Part shown: one piece after another, positions 42,229 to 53,409 of the stretch | Position numbering within the stretch: position 1 is the first letter of the stretch | Layout: every line of letters begins with the position of its first letter | DNA from: Gari tellinella | Taxonomy: Eukaryota > Mollusca > Bivalvia > Cardiida > Psammobiidae | DNA length: 64,000 nucleotides | Assembly: GCA_922989275.2 (NCBI GenBank) | Contig: OV277870.1 | Span: 73,100,579 to 73,164,578, forward strand | Reading direction: 5' to 3' | Notes under the pieces: generated by a model | What the model saw: only the letters and a program-made list of their open reading frames with translations | Databases searched by the model: none | Told to the model about the DNA's origin: nothing | Translations under genes and position numbers: made by a program

Positions 42229-42418
42229 CTGCATTCATTACCGCGAACTCTACAGAACCTCTCTCCATGATGCGCTCGCCTCAGGGCGCCCACATGTTTA
42301 CGTGCCTTCAACATTGCATGCTTTTATCGTTCTCCATGATCACTCCTCCTCTGTGCGCCTTCAGACGAGCGGACCGTGCCGAGGGATTCTGTAGAGTTCA
42401 CGGTAATGAACGCAGGGC
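42228..42418. mobile_element. MITE with CCCTGCATTCATTACCG ends
   Basis: CCCTGCATTCATTACCGCGA and, inverted at the other end, CCCTGCGTTCATTACCGTGA; the match continues through ACTCTACAGAA. 191 bp. It marks the 5' limit of the LINE relic. The target duplication is unclear. Confidence 0.65.
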
Positions 42419-44179
42419 TGGTAGGGCGGGTTTTCTATAAGGACCTTTGCTTTTCAGCTTTGGCAGCGGCAGCACGTTCGTTTATTATTACCGGAATTTA
42501 CCGTGGTCGTCACATTTACTTATTACATGTAGTAGACATTTTGACCATAGCAATTTAATGAGATGAGTCCAAATCAGACGCCTCGTTTACGCGGCGTCTG
42601 ACCTTACTAAATCTTTAGCTGTTTGCACATGTTTGCACTTTTTCACATGCATATGCCTGCACGCATAATTGTGTTTCTCCATAATCAAAGTATCGAAAAT
42701 AACGATTTAATCCGGAGCTTTATATATATCATCTTTTATTCCACCAAAATTGATGAGTACATGGGTAAACAAACAAAGCAGTACATGACTAAACAGATAC
42801 ATGAGAATACAGTTTCAGTTTATTTCATAAATCCAGTGGGCTGGAAAGCCCATGAGGACAACATTGAGCGTTACATAGTTATGTTATAAACATACATGTA
42901 CATACAAAATGTATCATAAACAAACAAATATAATATGGCGACTATATAAAGGTGTGTCAAGTAATTACTTGAAGCTTATATAAACCACACTGATATCACC
43001 ACAAGTAACGGTAACTTCAAACAGTGCAGCCCAAGATAAGACGTCTTTTAACAGAGAAGTCCAATCGTTTGCTATGTGAAGTTTTTATTTCACCTTATTA
43101 CTCCACCTTTTTCCTGAATTATTATGCTTTTATCGTAACAGGGGAAATCCCTAGAAAACTAAATCACTAACCGTTTTTTTTGTTGGAGAAGGCATTTAAA
43201 CCGTTTCTACTAGATAATAAACAAAATTAAACAATTCTATACAGTTAATTTTCTATTGCCACGTCCCTCATTCCAAACTTGGGATATACCCTAATTTCTG
43301 AAACAAATCAAGATCATCATATTTTGCAAATAAAAGGCTTCGTTCGTAAATATATATATACAAGAAATTTCAAGATAAATGGAGGGTTCGTGGCAATAGT
43401 ATGAAAACTACTAGTTACTACAACCAACAAGAAACAACTACTTACAGACCGACTGACAACGTGACGACGTAAGTGACTGAAAACATGACAGTCTAAAGCA
43501 ACTACAGATTTTCTGACTCTAAAAAGCATTGACAAAATTATAAGAAGTTAATATATTTCTGACTAGTTATTGAAAGCAGGGGACTGTATGATTGGGCCAA
43601 TTTAGATGAAGAACAATACAAAATTGATAATAATAGATAGGCTGTGTCGACAATATGATGCCCATATGAGGGGAAATAATTATAGCAACATGTTGTGTAT
43701 AATAGAAACATATTGGCATGAATATTTCACTAGTATCAGTCTTGCTCGAAACGAAACAACAAGAAAGAACAGTGGATCCAATCAAATATGTAGTATACTA
43801 AGCCGACACTTTACCATATCAAAAACATACTGTCAAAAGGTGTCCACTATATCAGTCTTGTTGTACAAGCAAAATACACAAGCATACAAACAGGTAATTA
43901 TAAGACAATACAAACAAAGTAAGTGGTAATACAAATGGGAGGAAAGTGTTGTACACCCCTTAACCGAACGAACATCAATTTATTTTTGCCAAAGGTTAGC
44001 TCCGCCCTGCCAGGTAAACAAAATTCGGGCTATAACAACAGTGCATGTCCTGTGCACATAATCATCATTCTTGATGCAGAGAAGTATCAAGAAGAAGAAG
44101 AAGAGGAGACGGTTTTGTTACGGTGTCCACATTAACTGTTATTGCCTATCAGGATACGTGGTCACACATTTATGGCTGT
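42419..44179. other. No gene recognised; single core A scrap
   Basis: 42560-42602 has an isolated core A apex (AATCAGACGCCTCGTTTACG, GGCGTCTGACC) without MITE termini. Elsewhere there are only short unconvincing ORFs, up to 107 codons, with no motifs. Lies between copies B and E, where the missing exon 6 of copy B would be expected. Confidence 0.45.
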
Positions 44180-44325
44180 GTCTAAGGTTTTAAGGCGTTT
44201 GAATTGAGTCTAAATTTATTCTAAAGCAAGTTGATTGGTCAGATTTGAGCCTAGGCTCAATTCTGGCCAATCATACTTGAGACCGACTTCAGACTCAACT
44301 CAAACATTTTTAACCTTGGAGCAAG
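44180..44325. repeat. Fold-back element, AGCCTAGGCT apex
   Basis: Arms TGATTGGTCAGATTTGAGCC / AGGCTCAATTCTGGCCAATCA and GAATTGAGTCTAAA / AGACTCAACTCAAAC. Related to 53410-53555, which has the same apex. Confidence 0.7.
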
Positions 44326-44762
44326 GATATTGCAATGAAATCTCCCTATGTACTGGCTTGAATATTTCTTTCTAGATACACAAGGGTGATTTAAAGACAT
44401 GTCCTGATCAGATTTCGGTGATAACGCCTTGCCAGACAATTTCCTTGCAAAAAGCATGAGTCTTGTGCACATGCCGATAGAAAAGAACCATTGAAGCGTC
44501 TCATGTGAGACCTGACCTTTATATTTGATTGCTTGGTTAGAAATAACCATTGAAAAGCCTCTAGAGCGTGAGTATCAATCTGGGCCTCACCAGGTAAACT
44601 AGGATTGGTTTACCCGCTGGCAGCTTATGTTGCTTTCAAGCCTATCGAGAACAATGGGGGGACCCCATCAATAGACTCAGGAAATGTCTTTAATGTCTTC
44701 CATATAGCAGAACATTTCATATACAATAGCAAACAGTGTAGAGCATTATTCTAGTACTAGGC

Positions 44763-44930
44763 TTAACCCTTTTACTCTCAATGACGCATAAAAGCGCGTT
44801 TCCAAACAGTTTGGATCCTGATAAGACGCCACGTAACGCGGCGTCTGATCAGGATCCAAACTGTTTGACACTCCTTTTGAAGTTTCTTTAGTCACTCTGC
44901 CTTATTTCTTAACTTTAAATTAACTCATCA
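44763..44930. mobile_element. M3 MITE, left half plus core
   Basis: TTAACCCTTTTACTCTCAAT, core A (GATCCTGATAAGACGCCACG, then TAACGCGGCGTCTGATCAGG), then TTGACACTCCTTTTGAAGTT. The right terminus is lost. Confidence 0.65.
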
Positions 44931-45030
44931 ATTATCACTTTTAATAAACGAGTTGACTAAAACAATATGACGCGAGCCTTGGCGAGCGTTATATTTGTTT
45001 TAGTCAACGACTTTATTAAGAATGATAAAT
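44930..45030. repeat. Fold-back around AATAAACGAGTTGACTAAAA
   Basis: TAATAAACGAGTTGACTAAAA and TTTTAGTCAACGACTTTATTA pair across about 40 nt, with ATTATCACTTTTAAT / AAGAATGATAAATAA outside. A short palindromic element; family unknown. Confidence 0.6.
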
Positions 45031-45896
45031 AATGAGCACGAATGTTCGATCCTATTTATCACATAAACATTTTAAAACCCTTTTAAGTGAACTGAATCCG
45101 TAGTTTTTTGTCTCTCCGCCATATGTATTCTCCGCCAAAACTTGACGTTGTTTACAGTAACGCCATGGCAAATGACGTAATTTGGCGCCCAGCGCCATGC
45201 AGCGCTCGTGGACGAACAGGTAGGACCGGAGCCCAAATATTGATATTTCACTATAGTTTATTGAATGGCTTTATAACACTCCCAGAGTCGGTTTTATGTG
45301 ATAAATCATTAATATTAACTATGCAAATGTTATGAATAATTGAACTATTTAACAAACAGAATAACTCAATTGTCATTCGCTGTTTACGTGTCACCACTTA
45401 TCAGGAGCGGATTGATGTTATGATGAAGTTTTGCCTCTTACTCATATTGTCATCATTTAACAAAAGAAATAGGAAAGATAATTTGTTTATGCATGCGTGG
45501 ATCCAGAGGCTGCGTATTTGGTGTGGGTGTGGGGGTTACATGGTTATCCATACCAACCAACTCTGAAACTTAAGTAAGAGTGTTGTTATCACTTTTAGTT
45601 CTAATGTGAAGCACTAGAACCGTTACAACCATACCTTTAATCTAGACTTTCAAATCACATATGTCCAATTGCGTTTAAAGACAACTGGTAGTTAAATCTA
45701 CATCGAAATATCAATTATGTTACAGATATATATATATAGCTTCGGCTTAAGATGTTGTTGATTTTAAGCTATTTCATCATCTGCTATTCACATCATTTGT
45801 TCATACTCCTGTTTGGTACGTATGTGCAGGAGAAGTTGTAACGTGTTCAAGCGTTTCTGTGATGGAAACGGTTAATATTCACTTGGGGCCCGTTTC
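45031..45896. other. No recognisable feature
   Basis: Includes a GC-richer patch (TTGGCGCCCAGCGCCATGCA at about 45181) with no ORF of note and no repeat termini identified. Confidence 0.4.
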
Positions 45897-46125
45897 ATCA
45901 AACTTCGTACGACAAATGTTGTCGTAAGTCAGATTATAAAAGTCTCAATTATTATCTATTTCTCCATCTAATCCTGTTTTGTGGCATCTCTTTGGAATCG
46001 TCTTGAAAAGACGATTCCAAAGAGATGTCACAAAACAGGATTAGATAGAAAAATAGGAAGTTAAATGTTTTTACAGTTTTGACTTACGACCGTTTTTGTC
46101 GTACGAAGTTTTATGAAACGGGTCC
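45897..46125. mobile_element. Fold-back MITE, GGGCCCGTTTCAT ends
   Basis: Ends GGCCCGTTTCATCAAACTTC and, inverted, GGACCCGTTTCATAAAACTT; both continue into CGTACGACAA. The centre is a second hairpin CTAATCCTGTTTTGTGGCAT... with apex GAATCGTCTTGAAAAGACGA, two changes from the apex at 26030. 229 bp. Confidence 0.8.
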
Positions 46126-46504
46126 TAGGATCCCTCACGAAGAAAAATAGCTTCATCTGCGCACGTGGTGCAAAGTTTATTGCAAAATATTTAATTGAAG
46201 TATAATCATATTCTTACTCGTAGTTGCCTTATGGAGATAATACTATATGTATAAACTTGCAGTGAAAATGTTGCTGGTTTGTAATATTTCTCAAAACAGC
46301 GTGTATGATATATTACAAATAAAGAAGAAAACAATACGATTTTCGAAAAACAAATTGGATATGAGATAACTGTATGCAGTTCCACTCTTAGACAGTCAAC
46401 TACCCTAATCAGTCGGAAACGGCAGCCAAGAACACAGTGCATAACAATAGAATTGTTTCACCACCATCTATTTTCTCTCAAGGAACTGTAAATAAGTGGC
46501 ATAT

Positions 46505-46680
46505 TGTGTGTTAAAGGGAGGTAATCAGATTACTCATATGTATGCAGTAAACCACTCGTATCCGACTGATTAGGGAATGGACTGTTTAAGAGTGGTTTAC
46601 TGCATACATATGAGTAATCTGTATATAAGTGGTTTACCCCATACTTATGAGTTATCATATTACCCCCCTTTAATACGGAA
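46505..46680. mobile_element. Fold-back MITE, AAGGGAGGTAAT ends
   Basis: GTTAAAGGGAGGTAATCAGA and ATTACCCCCCTTTAA form the ends. Inner arms ACTCATATGTATGCAGTAAA and TTTACTGCATACATATGAGT are perfectly inverted, and a third partial copy (GTGGTTTACCCCATACTTAT) follows. Confidence 0.7.
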
Positions 46681-47440
46681 AAAAGGCTTGCCTTTTTTCC
46701 GTTCTTAAGTAATGCATGATAAAATCAAAGGTATTCCAATTTTATTCAATCACTGACAGACTTTGAAAATTGTTTGATTTGCGCGTGAATAATTTCCTCA
46801 AAACAAGGCAACTACAAAACATGGGGGCTGACATCTTGGATGATGACGTCACGGCTTTTACGAAGAGTTGTGCGTGACGTTTCGGAATTCCCGATTTCGG
46901 TGCTATTTTTAAACCATTTTAAGCATGAATAACCCCCGCACACTCATTTGAAATGATTTTCTCCAAAGGACAAAGCTTCAAACAGTTCAATTTATACCCT
47001 TAAACGCTTAAATGAACGTTATTTACAAAAATCTACTTCTCAATCGAACCGATAAAAATAACGGAGTACCAATACGTCATCAATATAAATAATGACGTCA
47101 TTATTGGTGGTCATATGACTTGCAAAAATAGTTTCAGATTGCATTATAGGTGTACGGGGGAGTTTTAACTTTTTATATTGTATGTATACACGGGTGCTTA
47201 TAGATCGATTTGATTATTTGGTTTAACAACATATAGATCTTGTCCCAAACAATTTAGGTATATAATAAAAGTTCGAGTCGGTTGTGTAATCCAGACCTCA
47301 GACAGTCACGAGAGGCGTAGCCTCGAGTGTGATCTGGAATACACAACGAACTGATACAAGAGCGCTGATCACACACTGGTGATAGATCTATTCCGTTTTC
47401 ATTAGTATAATTTTGCTTTTTTCCGTCCATAGGCAAAGCC
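46681..47440. other. No gene; possible larger inverted-repeat element
   Basis: ACGGAAAAAAGGCTTGCC (46677) and GCTTTTTTCCGTCCATAGGC (47413) are inverse-related, and a hairpin lies at 47270-47350 (GTTCGAGTCGGTTGTGTAAT / ATACACAACGAAC). There may be a single element of about 750 bp. No ORF. Confidence 0.35.
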
Positions 47441-47559
47441 TAAATACATATTACGCAATATGCCAATTTGGATCCGAACAGCCGCCGAGTGATTTGGCAT
47501 CTGACTTTCATACTACTGTTTGCAAATGAAAGCCTCGTCACAAACACGGTGGTACGGTT

Positions 47560-47690
47560 AAAAATAACCTTTTTAAACTTCAAAGTATTATTGGTACGTT
47601 ATAGCTAAGGTAATATTTGCTTACCTTTTTCTCAAAATGTGGTCGTTCGGCAATAAATCTCCACTGTCATCTAACTGTCATTTAACAAAT
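47560..47690 (-). repeat. Partial tandem copy of P450 exon 5 (copy B)
   Basis: About 100 bp (47575-47678) duplicates the end of exon B5 and its intron start: AAAATGTGGTCGTTCGGCAA and TATAGCTAAGGTAATATTTG occur in both. Only the last 18 or so codons of the exon are present, followed by ACTGTCATTTAACA. It cannot be spliced as a full exon. Confidence 0.8.
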
Positions 47691-47746
47691 CTATCAAAAT
47701 TTCAAAGAATTATTGGTACGATATAGCTAAGGTAATATTTGTTTAC

Positions 47747-47874
47747 CTTTTTCTCAAAATGTGGTCGTTCGGCAATAGGTATCCACTGTCATCTAACCAT
47801 CTCTCTGGTCTAAACGTCCAGGGGTCTCCCCACACCTTTTCGTCATGGTGTATGTGCCACACATTAGCCATTAC
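47747..47874 (-). CDS. P450 copy B exon 5
   Basis: 128 nt, acceptor TGGCAG, donor GTAAAC. VMANVWHIHHDEKVWGDPW, then FRPERWLDDSGYLLPNDHIL. TGG is intact at the codon that is TAG in copy C. Confidence 0.92.
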
Positions 47875-50800
47875 CTGCCAACACACAATATACTCGAACG
47901 TTATCTTTATAATACTGGAACTATCTCGTCTGCTGCAATACATATACGAATTGATACACATGTAGTGCTCCCTCTCTACAATGATATCACATGGGAGATA
48001 TAAATTGTGTGCGCTGTTCAGAGGGAGTCGTTATAGGGAGGGAAATTGGCTTACATTTGCAAACAGTTTGAGTCCAGATCAGAGATCTGAATTTAAGCTG
48101 TTTGTCACTGGTCATTATATTTATTCTATCAAAATGTCCACTTATATGTAACTCTGAGAAAACCAACAGATGACACATGTAAGCAGTCGGTATTGCAGCC
48201 ATGAAAATTAAGACATAAATGCCTTGTTTGGGGAAGGGCGGCAAGGGTAGTTGTAGGGAAGGAGCTGTTGTTTTGAGGGCTGTTGTAGGAAGGGTGGGTT
48301 GTATAAATTATTACTTGTATCTACCGCTATTCTTTGAGGATAACCCCAATTCACTGCCATGACGTCATCAATTTAAACAATTATCGTCTGATCTTATTTC
48401 TAAAATATATATTTTTTTAGGTATTTTGACTGCAGAAGTATTGAAAATATAGGTGTCAAACAGTTTGGTCCTAATTTGACAGCGTCTGATCAGGATCTAA
48501 ACTGTTTGTAAATACAGTAAAACCTCGCTATTACGACCACTAAAACGAAGGCTTATTGATTGCATAATAGAGAGGTGGCAGCTTAAAGCAAGATGACAGT
48601 GAAACAGAAAGCTCCTAAAGGAGCTTTCTGTTTCACTGTCACCTTGCTTTAAGCGGTCACCTATCGTAAACACCCTAATAAATAACATAATTTAGTGGTC
48701 GTAATAGCGAGGTTTTACTGTAACTATTGTTCTCATGGTAAGGCATTGAAAGGGTTAAAGCGATAGCACCTGAGGCCTACAATGACCTTCCAAGAAACAT
48801 ATTATGGTATACGTTTGAGTTATCCTGGATGGAAATCAAACCTACACAGTCTGCATCGGACGACAATGTAGTTGTGGCACTTGATCAAGGTCTACACTGT
48901 CATATTAGTTCGTGAATTTATAATACAATTCCAAATTAATCGTGAGTTTTACCCCTTCACCAGTAAATGGTCATCTGCTACAATATCGTTGTCTGCAATA
49001 TCGTTTAAAAGTTAGATTTAAGGATAAATAATATATATTATATATTTCAACAATTGTCAAGCAGATTGGAACCTTGTCAGACGCCTTGTTATGCGGCGTC
49101 TAATTTAAGCCCAACCCGTTTGCAAAAGTTGAATTTAGTCGACTACTGTGGTGAATGGATCAAAGAGGCATACACTATTAAAAAGACGTACAATATAGTG
49201 TAGGTATCTCACAGGCAAACTGAAAAGTAGATGATTTAGCATCTTGATTCCTCTCAGAGGAACGGGGGGATAGAATTAACCCACTGCCAGCAGTGCAGAA
49301 TGGTTAGACTCCAGCAAACTGTGTCACCTAAACGTCTCATACACTCACAACATACAGCGCTCCTATATACAACGACCCTCCCAATAACGATTCCCACCTT
49401 ATAACGACACTTGCCACCGTTCCCTAACCGAAACATTTATATCCAATATATTCATGGCTGCAATACCGTCTGCTTCAAAGTGTCATCTACTGGTTTTTTT
49501 TCAAATTTACAAATAGTACATTTTGGTAGAAAAAAACATGACGAGTGACAAACAGCTTGAATCCAGATCATACGCCGCGCTTCTCGGCGTCTGATCTTGT
49601 TTCAAGCTGTTTGCAAATGTAAATCAAATTCCCTCCCTTAAACGACTCCCTCTGAACAACACGTGTTTTGTCTCCCAGTGGGTGTCGTTGTAGAGGGGGG
49701 GGGGGGGGGGGGGGGCGCTGTACATACAAACTAGCGCTACATGACCAATATTGTACCGCCATGGAACCAAAATTGAATTAACAAATCAACCTGATTAGAT
49801 TTAATTGTTTTGCTCAAACCATTTCAAAATTGACTAGTGTTACAAGGTTCAACATACTAATGACTTCGGTGGTACTTGGTATCCTTCAAACTCAACACCT
49901 TTTTCACAATAGTGGGGAAGTAACAACAGCGGTGCTACTGTTAAGTAACGCAGTGTCTCTAGGACCACCGCCTCTATGAACACACAATCACGCCTGTCGA
50001 AGATCGTCGGAGGTCTTTCTCTGCCTACCACCCTGTCTAGTTCAGCCTGGATCTTGACTTGGTACTCGGGATAGTTTAATAAGCACACCAGTAATGATGA
50101 AAGAGTGGATAAAGATGTCATAATACCTGAAACGAGAGTGTGACATTATGAATAGTAGCTGCATAGCAGCTGATGCAGAGATTTAAGTAACAATCACCAC
50201 ATGTAAAGCTTAGTCTACCAGTCATGGTTATAAGTAGTACATATATACTGAGCAAAAATAGAAACGTCCCACCCTATTACATGGAAATTTTCTTGAAAGT
50301 TTATTCATGTTTGAATTCATATCAGTTAACCTCATATTGCTGAGATAAAAACTTTTCGAGTGATGAAATGAAGAAGTTGGTAGGGTTCAAAATAAAAAAA
50401 TCTGAATAAATGTTTGTTTTTTAAAAAATGTTTTGTTCATTACTGAATTCTCTTAAAAAGTCCCAAGTTGTATTCAGTAAGATTAATATCGTGTGCGGCC
50501 ACCGTTTGCACTAATATACGCTCCATTTCTACGGCGTAACGTAACGTTTAATGAGAACGTCAGACATTCACTCTTGCTGTGAGGTCTGTGTCAGATATTG
50601 AATTCTGAATCTTAAATGTAATCAATTTGCGTAGTCTACCATCTGCATTGCTAAGTGTGAACAGAGATTCGTCAGTAGAAAGAACTTGGTACCAGTCAGT
50701 TTGCCTCCAATTCAAATGACGTCGTGGCGACAGATAACTTAGCACCACGGTGACGTGTCGTCCAAATTTAACCGGAATATGGGCGCCATGCTCTGATTGT

Positions 50801-53258
50801 TTTAGCGTTGGGTTGCACGCGATAACAAAGGTCTGTGATGACTCACCGTGTTCCCTAGCCGTTCCGGTGGCTGGAAAATGAGGTAGACGTAAGTGCGTTA
50901 ACGTGCCGTAGTAGTCAGTTCTGAGGGGGGGGGGGGGCGGGGTGACCAAGGCGAAAACGATTGTGAGCAGTCCCAGCCTGATGATGCCGGGTCGCAAGCT
51001 TCCGTTTAGTCTTTCGACAGCAGCCGAACCAGCGGGCGACGTCAATGACCGTCATTGCTTGATTTCTTTCAACTTCAGACGAGCGTGGCATGATGCAAGG
51101 ATTGAATTTATATGGTGTTTTTCACTTTTTTATTAGTATGCATTTTGTGTATTGTACGACGGTGACATAATTACTTTATTGAAACGTTTGTACCGTGCAC
51201 GTGCAAAACGTGCAAATCATGGTTTTTATCTGTGAAAACTTTACACATGACCAGTATCACACAAGTACATTCACTTGATGTATAACTTAAATAACGTCAG
51301 AGATATATCCGTTCAAAACGTGGGACGTTTCTATTTTTGCTGAGTAGTAGTAATAGTAAAAGACGTATATAAGTGTACATATAACTATCTTTATCGTAGC
51401 GGCGTTTTGATGATATGATTATAATCAAGGCTAGGTGAAAATGGGATTGGGAAACAAACGTATCTTTCATAACAAGGATAATAGAACAGAAGTAATAATA
51501 TGATGAAACAAATATGTACAGGAAGAAGGGCTTTATTCTTCGGTCAGCAGTATAAGACATCACCTAGAACGACTTTTTTCCGAATGCATAAACGTTGATA
51601 TATTCAAAATAATAAACAAAAGGATATGCTCTACCGGCCCCAACGGTTTCCAAAGTTAAAGCCATAATTCTTTCGTCCGTAAAGATTACGTCGCGGCCAT
51701 CTTTCTCTGCCTCCAGTTGTTCGCCAATGAAGAAATCCACAAAGCATCTAACTTCACCTTCCTTATATGTAGCCTGTTACCAAAACACAAAGGAGGTAAT
51801 ACATGTAGTAATACTTTTTTAAACGCACTCCTTGGTTCATATGTCACCGCCAAACCTGGCAACATTTACAAACATTTCTGAACAATACCGTGTATTTTCA
51901 CGATCTAAATTGTTTGACACTCGTATCAATATTTCTTAAATAACCAGAGCCGCATCGGCCCTTAATAGCTCACCCGGAAGATACACCCTATGCTGGGGTA
52001 TTTTTCACCAAATTGATTTGTTTATTAACTTGATAGGAGTTATGGATTTCGCTCAGTAGTTTTTAAAACAAAATGAGTGCTTATTTGTATTCTATAATAA
52101 GCTCTTGTGACTTTGATATAAAAAACACAAACAAAACAACGAATAAATACCTTTTTCTCGTAAAAGAAACGCCTTAATATTGCTTTTTTAGCAGCTAATA
52201 TCTTTTCATATTCCTTTTTATACTGTCCGGGTGTAAAACGAAGAAACGGAAATGACATCATGACTAAATTGACCTCAGGAGTAAGTAAGAAATCACCAGC
52301 TTCGTCAAAATCCCAGAAAATGTTAACATCTTTGTCGTCATCTTTCAGGTCGTGACCCCCGAGCTGAAAATAAAAACAAAATTAGCCATGGTTCTAAATG
52401 ATGGAAACCATCTTCCAACCCTTTGCCAACTATTTGGAGTAACTAGGTGTTTAACACTTTCAAGATCAAATTTATCGTGAGATGTTTACCCCTTTACCGC
52501 GATATTTTCGTCTGCTTCAATATTGTTGTCTGCAATATCGTTTCTAAGTTAAATTTAATGCAGTTTAACTAACATTTATGTATGTACATTGCCTTTGCAG
52601 AACGTTTTGTTTATACAGAAAAGAATGACGTATATCTACACTTTAACTGCAATTCATTCTGTCTTTTTAGGAGATTTCAATTTTCTTTCAGGCTACCACT
52701 TACTATAATAGAGAAAACGTTCGTTAACGATCGCCTTAGTACAACAAGCATGTGAAACTCCTTGTCCTGAAACTTCTGAATTCTGTCAACTAACTGTACA
52801 AGCTCTGATGTAAGATTATCCTCAAACAGATGTTGCCCTTCTCCGTAAACATTTAGTCCTTGAGCAAAAGCCTTCCGTAATTTTCCATGGTCTGAATCGA
52901 ACGCCTTGGTGTTGAAAATGATGCTTGAGTTGCTCGAAAGAATGTACTTTCCGACGAAAGTGGCACTTCGGTCATTTATAAACTTCTTACACTTATCACC
53001 AATAAATGCTTTTCGGATTAGCTCTGCGCTGTTAAGCACAATTATGGTTTGACCGAACACATTTAGTTTATATATATCCCCAAATCGTTCTGCTAAATTA
53101 GAAAATATCTTATATTCTTCACCCTTATTCATACACGGTGCGAACCCTACAAGAGGCCATCCTTGTGGTCCAGGTATTGGCTTGTGTTTTCCTGAGTCTC
53201 GTCTGAGAATAAAATACAGTATGATAAATCCGAGAATAATATATAAAACCGCGTCCAT
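47747..53258 (-). CDS. Cytochrome P450 copy B, exons 1-5 intact, heme exon missing
   Basis: Microsomal P450, the most divergent copy. Exons 1 (52704-53258), 2 (52151-52363), 3 (51635-51773), 4 (49858-50126) and 5 (47747-47874) are open with good GT/AG sites and matching phases, 434 codons in all. Start is MDAVLYIILGFIILYFIL; an in-frame Met ten codons upstream (MCISKTITAV) is less likely because the anchor should begin the protein. Exon 4 is 269 nt, one codon longer than A and C (extra Leu in PLLLLPHYC). K-helix ETLR and PERW are present. No exon 6 with FGxGxxxCxG occurs between 47747 and copy C's exon 1, so as it stands it encodes no heme-binding Cys. Either it is a recent pseudogene, or the transcript borrows an exon 6 further downstream. 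Confidence 0.85.
47960..48303. mobile_element. M1 MITE, eroded
   Basis: GTAGTGCTCCCTCTCTACAA ... GTTGTAGGAAGGGTGGGTTGTA. Core A is reduced to CAAACAGTTTGAGTCCAGAT, then GAGATCTGAATTTAAGCTGT. In intron 4 of copy B. Confidence 0.65.
48335..48512. repeat. Degenerate M3/core A copy
   Basis: TTCACTGCCATGACGTCATC and CAAACAGTTTGGTCCTAATT then GCGTCTGATCAGGATCTAAA. Similar to 53935-54115, so these two form a subfamily with a GACGTCATCA arm. Confidence 0.45.
48513..48722. mobile_element. TA-target MITE, core B variant
   Basis: TACAGTAAAACCTCGCTATT ... AATAGCGAGGTTTTACTGTA, a near-perfect 20-nt TIR. The centre is a long hairpin with arms GCTTAAAGCAAGATGACAGT and CTGTCACCTTGCTTTAAGC and apex AGCTCCTAAAGGAGCT, a recoded relative of core B. 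Confidence 0.85.
48935..49160. mobile_element. Degenerate M3 copy
   Basis: GTGAGTTTTACCCCTTCACC, GTCATCTGCTACAATATCGTTGTC blocks and an eroded core A (CAGACGCCTTGTTATGCGGCGTC). Termini not preserved. Confidence 0.45.
49353..49722. mobile_element. M1 MITE with G21 tract in right TIR
   Basis: TACAGCGCTCCTATATACAA ... GTCGTTGTAGAG(21)CGCTGTA. The G run (49695-49715) is the complement of the C run in the M1 at 34916 and lies at the same TIR position. Core A has apex CATACGCCGCGCTTCTCGGCGTC. Confidence 0.8.
49858..50126 (-). CDS. P450 copy B exon 4
   Basis: 269 nt. Joined to exon 3: GAGIMTSLSTLSSLLVCLLN, then PEYQVKIQAELDRVVGRERP; K-helix ETLR. The I-helix acid is Met here (A-G-I-M-T-S). Confidence 0.92.
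50248..51348. mobile_element. Tc1-like transposon, deletion derivative
   Basis: TIRs CTGAGCAAAAATAGAAACGT (50250) and, inverted, CTCAGCAAAAATAGAAACGT (51347), both running on into CCCAC and flanked by TA. About 1.1 kb, shorter than a full Tc1-like element of about 1.6 kb. It carries the N-terminal part of a transposase on the minus strand. Located in intron 3 of P450 copy B. Confidence 0.88.
50620..51091 (-). pseudogene. Tc1-like transposase, N-terminal part, frameshifted
   Basis: From the Met at 51091: MPRSSEVERNQAMTVIDVAR then WFGCCRK (paired-like HTH) and a GTAHNRFRLGHPA linker. A G-run (50925-50937) breaks the frame. It resumes with THLRLPHFPATGTAREHG and LNWRQTDWYQVLSTDESLF, where TDES is the first catalytic Asp motif of the DDE/D domain. 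The DNA then diverges: the second and third catalytic acids are missing. Non-functional. Confidence 0.85.
51635..51773 (-). CDS. P450 copy B exon 3
   Basis: 139 nt, acceptor TAACAG, donor GTAGAG. ATYKEGEVRCFVDFFIGEQL, then EKDGRDVIFTDERIMALTLE and TVGAG. Confidence 0.92.
52151..52363 (-). CDS. P450 copy B exon 2
   Basis: 213 nt, acceptor ATTTTCAG, donor GTATTT. LGGHDLKDDDKDVNIFWDFD, EAGDFLLTPEVNLVMMSFPF, ending AAKKAILRRFFYEKK. Confidence 0.92.
52451..52615. mobile_element. M3 MITE, one arm only
   Basis: TTTAACACTTTCAAGATCAA, GAGATGTTTACCCCTTTACC and TTTTCGTCTGCTTCAATATT. Core A and the other end are absent. Confidence 0.5.
52704..53258 (-). CDS. P450 copy B exon 1
   Basis: 555 nt, donor GTAAGTGG. 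Anchor MDAVLYIILGFIILYFIL, hinge KPIPGPQGWPLVGFAP, C-helix DSDHGKLRKAFAQ (His replaces the usual Trp). Ends VLRRSLTNVFSII. Clearly divergent from copies C and D (for example NKGEEYKIFSNLAERFG). Confidence 0.93.
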
Positions 53259-53409
53259 TACAGCGGTTATCGTTTTTGATATGCACACACATATATATTA
53301 CTTGTATTTATCGACTGACCTTTCCCTAGGACATTGATTGACAGCATCTCTGACAGATTACAGTAAGACATCTGTATTATGACCACATCGACCATAGAGT
53401 TGTTAATAT

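Noticed and set aside
41583..42314. Initial Met-to-Arg-rich stretch (MLKARKHVGALRRAHHGERF) as the true N-terminus of the LINE protein.
   Set aside because: It is encoded by a MITE (42228-42418) abutting the truncated reverse transcriptase, not by the LINE.
50560..51045. 161-codon ORF as an intact transposase.
   Set aside because: Only the N-terminal half is Tc1-like, a G-run breaks the HTH from the rest, and two of three catalytic acids are missing.
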